A stretch of DNA of 64,000 nucleotides from Salinisphaera sp052044135 (lineage in GTDB: Bacteria > Pseudomonadota > Gammaproteobacteria > Nevskiales > Salinisphaeraceae). The translations under genes were made by a program, and so were the position numbers. The notes below the pieces were generated by a model. It ran no database searches. It had not been told where the DNA came from and saw only the letters and a list, made by a program, of their open reading frames with translations. Positions 46,330-55,315 of the stretch are shown one piece after another; the first letter of the stretch is position 1; every line of letters starts with the position of its first letter. Location: the NCBI RefSeq assembly GCF_052044135.1, contig NZ_JBQDYF010000020.1:1-64000 (forward strand). Direction: 5' to 3'.

Positions 46330-46677
46330 ATGGGTGGAATCAGGAAACTGCCGTCGACCCTGTTGGTCGCTGCTACGGCTGTGGCCACACCGGCCTGGGC
46401 CCAAACCGGGAATGGCTATTACGGCCCGGGCATGATGTGGAATGGAGGCTGGATCGGGATGTTCTTTGCCCCTCTGATGATGATTATCTTCTTCGGCGCC
46501 GTCATCGTACTGGTGGTGGTAGCGGTCCGCTGGCTGACCGGGATGGGCGCGCACCAGACTCACCTGGACGCGGGTCCGCAGAAGAATAAGGCGCTCGAGA
46601 TTCTGAAGGAGCGCTTTGCGCGGGGGGAGATCGACAAGGAGGAGTTTCAGGATAAGAAGAAGCACTTATCCGATTGA
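46330..46677 (+). CDS. SHOCT-domain membrane protein
   Basis: A 115-residue protein with a signal peptide or first helix (LPSTLLVAATAVATPAWA), a Gly/Met/Trp/Asn-rich stretch (GYYGPGMMWNGGW), a strong transmembrane helix (about 47-68) and a C-terminal SHOCT motif (ALEILKERFARGEIDKEEF). Such proteins are often found next to copper or other metal resistance genes; their role is not settled. TTGGAG precedes the ATG. copA follows two genes later. Confidence 0.85.
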   Translation: MGGIRKLPSTLLVAATAVATPAWAQTGNGYYGPGMMWNGGWIGMFFAPLMMIIFFGAVIVLVVVAVRWLTGMGAHQTHLDAGPQKNKALEILKERFARGEIDKEEFQDKKKHLSD

Positions 46678-46760
46678 TAACTTGAAAGATCGCAACGGCT
46701 TGCATACCGCGCCCGAGCCACCGGTGATGACCCATTTTTCACATCATCCTGTTTCTGCCT

Positions 46761-47087
46761 TTGCTGACACTGTCGGTGTTCTGGCTGCTCCCGCTCGTCT
46801 GGGCAATACCTCTTTATCTGATCGCATTGGCCGTATCGCTCTGGCTTTATTGGAGCGTGCTGCGTCCCATGCGGCGGCACGGGAGGTCCGGTCCGAAGTT
46901 GATCGTAAGCCGTCATGGCTCGGTCAAACACGGTGAGGGTGGCTCTCTGATGGTGCGAATCCATGATGAACTCTGGAAAGCCACCTCGGACGAAATATTA
47001 CATAGCGGAGACAACATCATAGTGATTGGACGTCACGGTCTGGTTGTGCAGGTTCGTCGTGATATCCCGGAAAAATCCAATCCATAA
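46761..47087 (+). CDS. NfeD-like small membrane protein
   Basis: A 108-residue protein with one or two N-terminal helices (SVFWLLPLVWAIPLYLIAL) and a C-terminal OB-like domain of NfeD type (SLMVRIHDELWKA, GDNIIVIGRHGLVVQVRRD). NfeD proteins work with SPFH or slipin proteins; the window's slipin is at 25256, about 20 kb away. The start is uncertain: TTG at 46761 is the first common start, but the hydrophobic frame runs back to 46731. copA begins 20 bases later, so co-transcription is likely. Confidence 0.65.
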   Translation: MLTLSVFWLLPLVWAIPLYLIALAVSLWLYWSVLRPMRRHGRSGPKLIVSRHGSVKHGEGGSLMVRIHDELWKATSDEILHSGDNIIVIGRHGLVVQVRRDIPEKSNP

Positions 47088-47106
47088 CACGCCGAAGGCA
47101 CATGCG

Positions 47107-49386
47107 ATGACTCAGCTGCAAGTCCGGAATCAAACCGATTCGCTGCCCCACCCGGGCACGTCACGCGCAAGCGCCGTCTACACCTGTCCCATGCATCCGG
47201 AGGTCGAGCAGGACCAACCTGGCGATTGCCCGAAATGCGGGATGGCGCTGGCGGCGAGTGCGCCGCCGCGACGGCAGACACAATACACGTGTCCCATGCA
47301 TCCCGAGATCGTCCAGGACGCGCCCGGCGATTGCCCCAAGTGCGGCATGACACTGGAACCGATCACCGTGTCCAGCGGCTCGGAAGACGACGCCGAACTC
47401 AAGGCCATGCGCCGACGCTTCTGGGTAAGCGTGCCGCTCTCCGCGGCGGTGCTGCTGCTGGCCATGGGCGAGATGGTGCCGGGCCTGGGTATTCGCGACC
47501 TGTTGGGTGCCGCCTTCGGCTGGATTCAGTTCGCGCTGGCCACGCCGGTAGTGCTCTGGTGCGGTGGCTTCGCTTTCAAGCGCGGCTGGAAATCCGTCGT
47601 CAATGTCAGTCCGAATATGTGGACGCTCATCATGCTCGGGGTCGGTGCGGCCTACGGCTTTTCGGTCTTCGCCCTGGTGGCCCCCGAGCTGCTGCCGGCC
47701 GCTTTCAAGAGCCACGGTAACGCGCCGATCTATTTCGAGGCGGCGGCGGTGATCATTACGCTGATCCTGCTGGGCCAGGTCATGGAGGCCCGCGCCCGCG
47801 GTGAGACCTCGCAGGCACTGAAATCCCTGCTGGACCTGGTGCCGCCCAGCGCGCACCGGATCGACGCCGACGGCAACGACGAAGAGGTCGCCCTGGATAC
47901 GCTGGAAGCAGGCGATCATCTGCGGGTACGCCCGGGCGAAAAAGTGCCGGTGGACGGCGAGATCCTCGAGGGGCACTCGACCCTGGACGAATCCATGATC
48001 ACCGGGGAGCCCATCCCGCAGGAAAAAAGCGTGGGCGATGCGGTCACTGGTGGCACCGTCAATCAGACCGGCAGCTTCGTGATGAACGTGGCCCGCGTCG
48101 GCGAGGATACCGTGCTGTCCCGTATCGTGGACATGGTTGCCCAGGCGCAACGCTCGCGCGCGCCGATCCAGGGGCTTGCGGACAAGGTCGCTGGCCTCTT
48201 CGTGCCCGCCGTCGTGGGCAGCGCTGTTGTCGCGTTCGTCGTCTGGGCGCTGGTGGGGCCGGCGCCAAGCCTGGCTTACGCTCTGGTGGCGGCCATTTCG
48301 GTGCTGATCGTTGCCTGCCCCTGCGCGCTGGGTCTGGCCACGCCCATGTCGGTGATGGTCGGCGTCGGCCGCGGGGCGCGCGAGGGCATCCTCATTCGGG
48401 ATGCCGAAGCACTCGAGCTCATGGAGCAGGTGGATGTGCTGCTGGTCGACAAGACCGGCACCCTGACCGAGGGCCGGCCGGTACTTGTCGCCGTCGAAAC
48501 CGCGGGCGGATTCGATGAGTCCGAGCTGGTCCGCCTGGTGGCTTCGCTGGAAAACGCCAGCGAACATCCGTTGGCGCGCTCGATCGTGGAGGGAGCAGCC
48601 GACAGAGGCGTGAAGCCGGTTGCGGTCAGCGACTTCGAGTCGATCACCGGTCAGGGCGTGCGCGGCAAGATCGACGGCCGCCTTGTGCTCGTTGGCAACA
48701 GCCGACTGATGACCGACAACAATGTCGACCCCAGTGCGCTGGAGGCCGCCGCAGACAAGCGGCGCGACGAGGGCGAGACGGTCATGCTGAGCGCTGTGGA
48801 CGGCCGGATCGCGGGCCTGATCGCGGTCGCGGACCCGGTCAAGAAGACCACGCCGGAAGCCGTCCGCATCCTGCACGAGGCTGGCCTGCGGATAATCATG
48901 CTCACCGGGGATAACGAAAACACGGCGCGGTCCGTGGCCCGACAGCTGGCTATCGACGAGGTCCACGCCGGAGCGCTGCCCGAAGACAAGCATGCGCTGG
49001 TCGAGAAGCTGCAGCGCGAGGGCCACAAGGTGGCCATGGCCGGCGATGGGATCAACGATGCGCCGGCGCTCGCGAAAGCCAATGTTGGTATCGCCATGGG
49101 CACCGGGACCGACGTGGCCATGGAGTCCGCCCGTATCGCCCTGGTCAAGGGTGACCTGCGCGGTATCGCCAAGGCGCGCCGATTATCCGAACAGAGCATG
49201 CGCAATATTCGGCAGAACCTGTTTTTCGCCTTCATCTACAACGGCGCCGGCGTACCGGTCGCCGCCGGTGTGTTGTATCCGCTGTTCGGCGTCCTGTTAT
49301 CGCCCATGGTGGCGGCGGCAGCCATGAGTTTTTCTTCGGTGTCCGTGATCACGAATGCGCTGCGCTTGCGGCGCTCGCGACTTTAG
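47107..49386 (+). CDS. copA: Copper-exporting P1B-type ATPase
   Basis: A 759-residue Cu+ export ATPase. Instead of HMA domains the N-terminus has two heavy-metal binding repeats, YTCPMHPEVEQDQPGDCPKCGM (residues 25-46, written in part as YTCPMHPE and PGDCPKCGM) and a second copy at 60-81. The membrane site is CPC (Cys404, Cys406) in IVACPCALGLATP; TGEP, DKTGTLT (Asp448), SEHPLA, GDGINDAP and the last-helix MSFSSVSV are present, all typical of copper pumps. It is downstream of the SHOCT and NfeD-like genes. Confidence 0.95.
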   Translation: MTQLQVRNQTDSLPHPGTSRASAVYTCPMHPEVEQDQPGDCPKCGMALAASAPPRRQTQYTCPMHPEIVQDAPGDCPKCGMTLEPITVSSGSEDDAELKAMRRRFWVSVPLSAAVLLLAMGEMVPGLGIRDLLGAAFGWIQFALATPVVLWCGGFAFKRGWKSVVNVSPNMWTLIMLGVGAAYGFSVFALVAPELLPAAFKSHGNAPIYFEAAAVIITLILLGQVMEARARGETSQALKSLLDLVPPSAHRIDADGNDEEVALDTLEAGDHLRVRPGEKVPVDGEILEGHSTLDESMITGEPIPQEKSVGDAVTGGTVNQTGSFVMNVARVGEDTVLSRIVDMVAQAQRSRAPIQGLADKVAGLFVPAVVGSAVVAFVVWALVGPAPSLAYALVAAISVLIVACPCALGLATPMSVMVGVGRGAREGILIRDAEALELMEQVDVLLVDKTGTLTEGRPVLVAVETAGGFDESELVRLVASLENASEHPLARSIVEGAADRGVKPVAVSDFESITGQGVRGKIDGRLVLVGNSRLMTDNNVDPSALEAAADKRRDEGETVMLSAVDGRIAGLIAVADPVKKTTPEAVRILHEAGLRIIMLTGDNENTARSVARQLAIDEVHAGALPEDKHALVEKLQREGHKVAMAGDGINDAPALAKANVGIAMGTGTDVAMESARIALVKGDLRGIAKARRLSEQSMRNIRQNLFFAFIYNGAGVPVAAGVLYPLFGVLLSPMVAAAAMSFSSVSVITNALRLRRSRL

Positions 49387-49445
49387 CGGTCACCCATCGC
49401 CCCGATCGCCAGTTGGAGTGTTTTCAGAAATGGCGGCATTAGCGT

Positions 49446-49470
49446 GGGTTAACCCGAACGGATATCCGTT
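49446..49470. promoter_or_regulatory. Adjacent palindromes upstream of xfp
   Basis: GGGTTAACCC (49446-49455) and AACGGATATCCGTT (49457-49470) are perfect palindromes one base apart, in the 296-base gap between copA and xfp. Their position about 210 bases above the xfp start suggests operator sites for the phosphoketolase and pump operon. No regulator gene is nearby and the assignment is inference. Confidence 0.5.
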
Positions 49471-49682
49471 TGTAGCGGAGGGCATGGGGTTGGGTCCTGT
49501 ATGCGTGTTCCAGCGCACAGACGGGCCGCGGCCGAGCCCAGCAAAGATATGACGATGTGGCCAGGCAGAACCGGGCTATCGCTTCTCCTTCGCGCCCGAA
49601 TCAGGCGCCACTGGAGCCGCGTCTGTGTGAGCGCTGTCGCTCGGCACAGCGCAAACGCTGTTCACGCGAGAGATCATGAGTC

Positions 49683-52058
49683 ATGAAGGCCAAGCCAACC
49701 ACACTGATACCGGAAATGCTTCGGCGAATGGACGCCTATTGGCGTGCTGCCAACTATTTATCGGTGGGCCAGATCTATCTCTACGACAACCCGTTGCTCA
49801 AGGCGCCGTTGTCACTGGACCACGTCAAGCCGCTGGTGGTCGGCCATTGGGGCACCACGCCGGGCCAGAACTTCATCTACGTGCATCTGAACCGGATCAT
49901 CAAGCAATACGACCTGGACATGATTTACGTCGCCGGGCCCGGTCATGGCGGGCCGGCGATTGTCGGGAACGTCTATCTCGAAGGTACCTGGAGCGAGGTC
50001 TATCCGGATGTCACCCGGGACGAAGCCGGCTTGAAGCGCTTGTTTACCGAGTTCTCCTGGCCCGGCGGGATCTCTAGCCACGTGGCGCCGACCACGCCCG
50101 GTTCGATCCACGAAGGCGGGGAGCTGGGCTACTCGCTCAGCCATGCCTTCGGCGCGGTGTTCGACAATCCCGCCCTGATCGTGGCCTGCGTGGTCGGCGA
50201 CGGCGAGGCCGAAACCGGCCCGCTGGCGACCGCCTGGCAGTCCAACAAGATGCTCAACCCGATCAGCGATGGCGTGGTGCTGCCGATTCTGCATCTCAAT
50301 GGCTACAAGATCAGCAACCCGACGCTGCTGGCGCGCATCGACCACGACGAGCTGGAACAGTTCTTCCGTGGTTGTGGCTGGACGCCATATTTCGTCGAGG
50401 GCGACGACCCGGCGACCATGCACCAGCAGATGGCGGCTGCGATGGATCAGGTCGTCGCCGATCTCCAGGTCATCCGCGAGCAGGCGCGCGAGTCGGGCGC
50501 GGGCCGCCGACCACGCTGGCCTATGATCGTGCTGCGGTCGCCGAAGGGCTGGACCGGGCCGAAAGAGGTCGACGGACTGCCGAACGAGGGGACGTTCCGG
50601 TCACATCAAGTGCCGATTCTGGTAGACGCGGCCCATCCGGATCACGTTGCCCAACTCGAAGCCTGGATGAAAAGCTATCGGCCGGAAGAGCTGTTCGACG
50701 ATAACGGCCGCTTGATGCCCGAACTGGCCGAACTGGCGCCCACCGGCGAGCGCCGCATGGGCGCCAATCCGCATGCCAACGGCGGACTGCTGTTGCGCGA
50801 CCTGCGCATGCCTGACTTCCACGACCATGCCGTGGACGTGCCCGCGCCGGGGGCTGTCGAAGCCAAGGACACATTCATATTGGGCGGTTTCCTGCGCGAT
50901 GTGGTCCGGCTGAACGACGATCGCCGCCATTTTCGGGTCTTCGGCCCGGACGAGACCCTATCCAACAAGCTGGATGCCGTATTCGAGTCTACTAATCGGC
51001 AGTGGGATACCACCCGCGAGGCGAACGATGAATTCCTCGCCCCTAACGGCGGCGTGCTCGATTCCATGCTTAGCGAGCATCAGTGCCAGGGCTGGCTGGA
51101 GGGCTATCTGCTGACCGGTCGCCATGGCATGTTCAACAGCTACGAAGCGTTCATCCGCATCGTGGACTCGATGTTCAGCCAGCACGCCAAATGGCTGAAG
51201 GTCACGCGAGAGCTGCCGTGGCGCCGGCCGATCGCCTCGCTCAACTATCTGCTGGCCTCGCACGTCTGGCAGCAGGATCATAACGGTTTCACCCATCAGG
51301 ATCCGGGCTTTCTCGATCATGTGATCAACAAGAAGGCCGATATCGTCCGCGCGTATCTCCCGCCCGATGCCAACTGCCTGCTGTCGGTGTTCGACCACTG
51401 CCTGCGTAGCCGCCATTACGTCAACGTCGTGGTGGCCGGCAAGCACGCCATGCCGCAGTGGCTGACCATGGAACAGGCGGTTGTGCACTGCACCCAGGGC
51501 ATCGGCATCTGGCCTTGGGCCAGCAACGACCAGGACAGCGAGCCCGACGTGGTCATGGCCTGCTGTGGTGATACGCCGACGCTGGAAGTCTTGGCAGCGG
51601 TCTCCATTCTACGTGCGCATCTCCCGGAGCTGAAGATCCGCGTGGTCAACGTGGTCGATTTGATGAAACTGCAGTCGGCCTCAGAACATCCGCACGGCCT
51701 GAGCGATGCCGACTACGATTCGCTGTTCACCACCGACAAACACATCATCTTCGCTTTCCACGGCTATCCGTGGCTGATCCACCGGCTGACCTATCGACGG
51801 CGCAACCGTAATCTGCATGTCCGCGGTTACAAGGAAGAGGGCACCATCACCACCGCCTTCGACATTCGGGTACAGAACGAACTGGATCGTTTCAATCTGG
51901 TGCAGGACGTGGTCGATCGCCTGCCGCATCTGGGCTCCAGGGGCGCCTATCTGAAACAGCAGATGCGCGACACGCTGATCGAGCACAAGCACTACATCCA
52001 CAAGCACGGTCAGGATATGCCCCAGGTCCGCGACTGGCAGTGGGGGAGCCCGGCATGA
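49683..52058 (+). CDS. xfp: Xylulose-5-phosphate/fructose-6-phosphate phosphoketolase
   Basis: A 791-residue thiamine diphosphate enzyme splitting xylulose-5-phosphate (or fructose-6-phosphate) with phosphate into acetyl-phosphate and glyceraldehyde-3-phosphate (or erythrose-4-phosphate). Hallmarks: GHWGTTPGQNFIY, YVAGPGHGGPA, EGGELGYSLSHAFGA, cofactor GDGEAETGPLATAWQSNK, and LRSPKGWTGPK. With acetate kinase (26236) it yields ATP and acetate. Its stop overlaps the P3 ATPase start (ATGA), tying acetyl-phosphate production to a proton pump. It is full length. Confidence 0.95.
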   Translation: MKAKPTTLIPEMLRRMDAYWRAANYLSVGQIYLYDNPLLKAPLSLDHVKPLVVGHWGTTPGQNFIYVHLNRIIKQYDLDMIYVAGPGHGGPAIVGNVYLEGTWSEVYPDVTRDEAGLKRLFTEFSWPGGISSHVAPTTPGSIHEGGELGYSLSHAFGAVFDNPALIVACVVGDGEAETGPLATAWQSNKMLNPISDGVVLPILHLNGYKISNPTLLARIDHDELEQFFRGCGWTPYFVEGDDPATMHQQMAAAMDQVVADLQVIREQARESGAGRRPRWPMIVLRSPKGWTGPKEVDGLPNEGTFRSHQVPILVDAAHPDHVAQLEAWMKSYRPEELFDDNGRLMPELAELAPTGERRMGANPHANGGLLLRDLRMPDFHDHAVDVPAPGAVEAKDTFILGGFLRDVVRLNDDRRHFRVFGPDETLSNKLDAVFESTNRQWDTTREANDEFLAPNGGVLDSMLSEHQCQGWLEGYLLTGRHGMFNSYEAFIRIVDSMFSQHAKWLKVTRELPWRRPIASLNYLLASHVWQQDHNGFTHQDPGFLDHVINKKADIVRAYLPPDANCLLSVFDHCLRSRHYVNVVVAGKHAMPQWLTMEQAVVHCTQGIGIWPWASNDQDSEPDVVMACCGDTPTLEVLAAVSILRAHLPELKIRVVNVVDLMKLQSASEHPHGLSDADYDSLFTTDKHIIFAFHGYPWLIHRLTYRRRNRNLHVRGYKEEGTITTAFDIRVQNELDRFNLVQDVVDRLPHLGSRGAYLKQQMRDTLIEHKHYIHKHGQDMPQVRDWQWGSPA

Positions 52059-55000
52059 CTGCCAAAACTGAGGCCGTCGCAACTGATGCGGAAAAAACGG
52101 ACGCGGCACCCGATGCCGGGGACGATCTGAAAACGCTGCCGCTGCCCGATCTTCAGAAGAAGCTGGACGCCTCGCCGGACGGCCTCACCCAGGCCGAAGC
52201 GGAAAAGCGGCTGGGCCAGTATGGCCCCAACGAGATCACCGAGAAAAAGACCAGTGCCTGGCTCAAGTTCCTGAGCTATTTCTGGGGCCCGATCCCGTGG
52301 ATGATCGAAGTCGCGGTGATCCTGTCAGGTGTGGTCCAGCACTGGCCGGATTTTTTCATCATCCTGCTGTTGCTGGTCGCCAATGCGGTGGTTGGATTCT
52401 GGGAAGAGCGCCAGGCCGGCAACGCCATCGATGCACTCAAGGCAAATTTGGCGATCAAAGCAAGGGTTTTGCGTGATGGCCAATGGGTCACACCGCCCGC
52501 GCGTGAGCTGGTGCCGGGAGACATGATCCGGCTGCGTCTGGGCGATATCGTGCCGGCCGATGCCCGTCTGCTCGACGGCGACCCGGTGGAAGTCGACCAG
52601 TCGGCGCTGACCGGCGAGTCCTTGCCGGCCACATGCAAGGTGGGCGATGCGGTGTTTTCCGGCTCGATCATTCGCCAGGGTGAGGCGGGCGCGATGGTGT
52701 ACGCCACGGGGGCCAAGACCTATTTCGGTAAAACGGCGCAACTGGTGGGGGGCGAGCAGACCGTCAGCCACTTCCAGAAAGCCGTGCTGAAGATCGGCAA
52801 CTACCTGATCATTCTCGCCATGGTTCTGGTGGCAGTGATCATCGGTGCGGGGATCTATCGCGGCGATCCGATCCTCACCACCTTGCAATTCGCCCTGGTG
52901 CTGACAGTGGCGGCGATTCCGGTGGCGATGCCGACAGTGCTGTCGGTGACCATGGCGGTAGGCGCGCGCCTGTTGTCGAAGAAACAGGCCATCGTCAGCA
53001 AGCTGGTGGCAATCGAGGAACTGGCCGGGGTCGATGTGTTGTGTGCCGACAAGACCGGCACGCTGACCCAGAACAAGCTGACGCTGGGCGAGCCCTTCGG
53101 GGTCGAGGGCGTCGATCCGTCGCAGGTGATCCTCAGCGCCGCGCTGTGCTCGCGCGCCGACAACAAGGACACCATCGACCTCGCGGTGCTGGGCGGCGTG
53201 ACCGACGATACCGAGCTCAAGACCTACGATGTCCAGCACTTCCAACCGTTCGACCCGGTCCACAAACGGACCGAGGCGACGGTCAAGGATAAGGGCGGCA
53301 AGACGTTCAAGGTGACCAAGGGCGCGCCACAGGTGATCCTCGCGCTGGCCGCCGACGCTGCCGAGGTGAAATCCGCAGTCGACCAGGCGGTTAACGCGTT
53401 TGCCGCGCGTGGCTTTCGGTCTCTGGGCGTGGCCCGGGCCGACGGCGACGGAGACTGGCAATTTCTGGGTGTGCTGCCGCTGTTCGATCCGCCGCGCGAA
53501 GACGCCAAGACCACCATCGATGCAGCGCGCGCTATGGGCGTGACGATCAAGATGGTCACCGGCGATGCGCTCGCCATCGCCGTGGAGACCGCGAAGAAGC
53601 TCGGACTAGGCGCGAACATTCTCGACGCCAGCAGCCTCGGCGACGTCGAGAAGGAAGAAAGTGATGCGGTCGTTGCGGACATAGAGAACGCCGACGGCTT
53701 TGCCCAGGTGTTCCCCGAGCACAAGTTTCATATCGTCGACGTACTCCAGCAGCACGGCCACATGGTCGGCATGACCGGCGACGGCGTCAATGACGCGCCG
53801 GCGCTCAAGAAGGCCGACTGCGGCATCGCCGTGGCCGGGGCCACCGACGCCGCCAATGCAGCCGCGGCCATCGTGCTCACCACGCCCGGCCTGTCGGTCA
53901 TCATCGACGCCATCAAGGAGAGCCGCAAGATCTTCCAGCGCATGAACAGCTATGCGATCTATCGCATCGCCGAAACGCTGCGCGTATTGCTGTTCATGAC
54001 CCTGGCGATTCTGGTCTTCAACTTCTATCCGCTGACCGCGGTGATGATCGTGATGCTGGCGCTTCTCAACGACGGCGCGATTCTGTCGATTGCCTACGAC
54101 AATGTGCGTTACAAAAACCAGCCCGAAGCCTGGAACATGCGCCTGGTGCTGGGTATTGCCACGGTGCTGGGTCTGGTCGGACCCATCGCTGCCTTCGGTT
54201 TGTTCTTTCTCGGCGACCGCGTGTTTCATCTCGATCATTCGCATCTGCAGCCGATGATGTACCTGATGCTGTCGGTGGCCGGCCATCTGACCATCTTCCA
54301 GACCCGCACACGCGGCCCGTTCTGGTCGATCCGACCGGCCCGGATATTGTGGATGGCCGTGCTGGGCACCCAGATCGTGGCGACCCTGATCGCCGTTTAC
54401 GGCCTCCTGATGACCCCGCTGGGGTGGGGGTGGGCAGCCTTCGTCTGGGGCTATGCTTTGCTGTGGTTCTTCATCACGGACCCGGTAAAGCTGCTGGCCT
54501 ATCGCTTGCTAGATCCAGACAAGGCTGCAGCAAAGCTCATACCCAAGCCCGCTGCGACGGCGGCAAAAGGCAAGCCTGATCCCGAACCTGCAGCCCAACC
54601 CCCGGCGAAGGCCGCTGGCGCCCCGGAGGCCGATGCCAAGCCGGCGGCAGAGCCGCAGCCCAAGGCGCCGCCCGCAGCCAACGCCCAGGCCGGAGCCACG
54701 TCTGATCCCGGCAAGGCAAACGCCGCACCGACCGCCGCGGACGTCGTACGCCCAGCGGCCGATGCCAAGCCCGCGGCGGAGCCGCAGGCCAAGGCGGCCC
54801 CCGCAGCGCCCGCCGACCCCGCGGCCACTCCCGATGCCGGCAAGGCAGATCCCGCGCCGACCGCCGGGGACGGCGCACCCGCAGCGGCCGATGCCAAGCC
54901 CGCAGCGGAGTTGCCGCCCAAGGCGGCGCCCGAAGCGCCCGCCGATCCCGCGGCCGCGCCCGATGCCGACAAGGCAGATCCCGCGCCGACTGCCGAAGCC

Positions 55001-55279
55001 GCCGCGCCGCCAGAGCCCGAAACAAAGGTCGCTCCGCGGCCCCAGCCCGAAGCGGCCGACCCAAGCGATAGCCCCGACACCCATGTCCCAGCAGAACCGG
55101 CTGCTGCGGCGACGATGCCGGCGGCGGAAGCACCGCCCGAGCCGACGCCACAGCAGATCAAGCGCGTCCATCAACTCTACGAGCAGCTCGGGCGCGAGGA
55201 GGTTGAGGCCGTGCAAGACCTGGAGCGGACCGAGCGGGATTCTAAGCAGCACAAGCCCGAGGCCGACTCGCGGGATTGA
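52055..55279 (+). CDS. P3-type plasma-membrane proton ATPase with repetitive tail
   Basis: A 1074-residue P-type ATPase of the Pma1-like P3A class, expected to pump protons out of the cell. Core motifs: an N-terminal Asp/Ala-rich tail, LTGESLPAT, the helix IPVAMPTVLSVTMAVGARLL, DKTGTLTQNKL (Asp332), GDGVNDAPALKKADCGIAV and the CaPA-like helices after 640. The core ends near residue 830. A long Pro/Ala/Lys tail (about 830-1074) follows, including three 43-residue repeats and a charged C-terminal helix (QLYEQLGREEVEAVQDLER). In eukaryotic relatives the C-terminus is autoinhibitory; a similar role here is speculation. Starts in an ATGA overlap with xfp. Confidence 0.92.
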   Translation: MTAKTEAVATDAEKTDAAPDAGDDLKTLPLPDLQKKLDASPDGLTQAEAEKRLGQYGPNEITEKKTSAWLKFLSYFWGPIPWMIEVAVILSGVVQHWPDFFIILLLLVANAVVGFWEERQAGNAIDALKANLAIKARVLRDGQWVTPPARELVPGDMIRLRLGDIVPADARLLDGDPVEVDQSALTGESLPATCKVGDAVFSGSIIRQGEAGAMVYATGAKTYFGKTAQLVGGEQTVSHFQKAVLKIGNYLIILAMVLVAVIIGAGIYRGDPILTTLQFALVLTVAAIPVAMPTVLSVTMAVGARLLSKKQAIVSKLVAIEELAGVDVLCADKTGTLTQNKLTLGEPFGVEGVDPSQVILSAALCSRADNKDTIDLAVLGGVTDDTELKTYDVQHFQPFDPVHKRTEATVKDKGGKTFKVTKGAPQVILALAADAAEVKSAVDQAVNAFAARGFRSLGVARADGDGDWQFLGVLPLFDPPREDAKTTIDAARAMGVTIKMVTGDALAIAVETAKKLGLGANILDASSLGDVEKEESDAVVADIENADGFAQVFPEHKFHIVDVLQQHGHMVGMTGDGVNDAPALKKADCGIAVAGATDAANAAAAIVLTTPGLSVIIDAIKESRKIFQRMNSYAIYRIAETLRVLLFMTLAILVFNFYPLTAVMIVMLALLNDGAILSIAYDNVRYKNQPEAWNMRLVLGIATVLGLVGPIAAFGLFFLGDRVFHLDHSHLQPMMYLMLSVAGHLTIFQTRTRGPFWSIRPARILWMAVLGTQIVATLIAVYGLLMTPLGWGWAAFVWGYALLWFFITDPVKLLAYRLLDPDKAAAKLIPKPAATAAKGKPDPEPAAQPPAKAAGAPEADAKPAAEPQPKAPPAANAQAGATSDPGKANAAPTAADVVRPAADAKPAAEPQAKAAPAAPADPAATPDAGKADPAPTAGDGAPAAADAKPAAELPPKAAPEAPADPAAAPDADKADPAPTAEAAAPPEPETKVAPRPQPEAADPSDSPDTHVPAEPAAAATMPAAEAPPEPTPQQIKRVHQLYEQLGREEVEAVQDLERTERDSKQHKPEADSRD
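54629..55015 (+). repeat. Three 129-bp in-frame repeats in the proton ATPase gene
   Basis: Units at 54629-54757, 54758-54886 and 54887-55015 each encode 43 residues starting ADAKPAAE. Copies 2 and 3 are closest (PADPAA, KADPAPTA in both); copy 1 is more diverged. They extend the pump's soluble tail by 129 residues (859-987). Confidence 0.9.
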
Positions 55280-55315
55280 CCCGAAAACTCGACCAACACC
55301 GACCGCATCGCTGGC

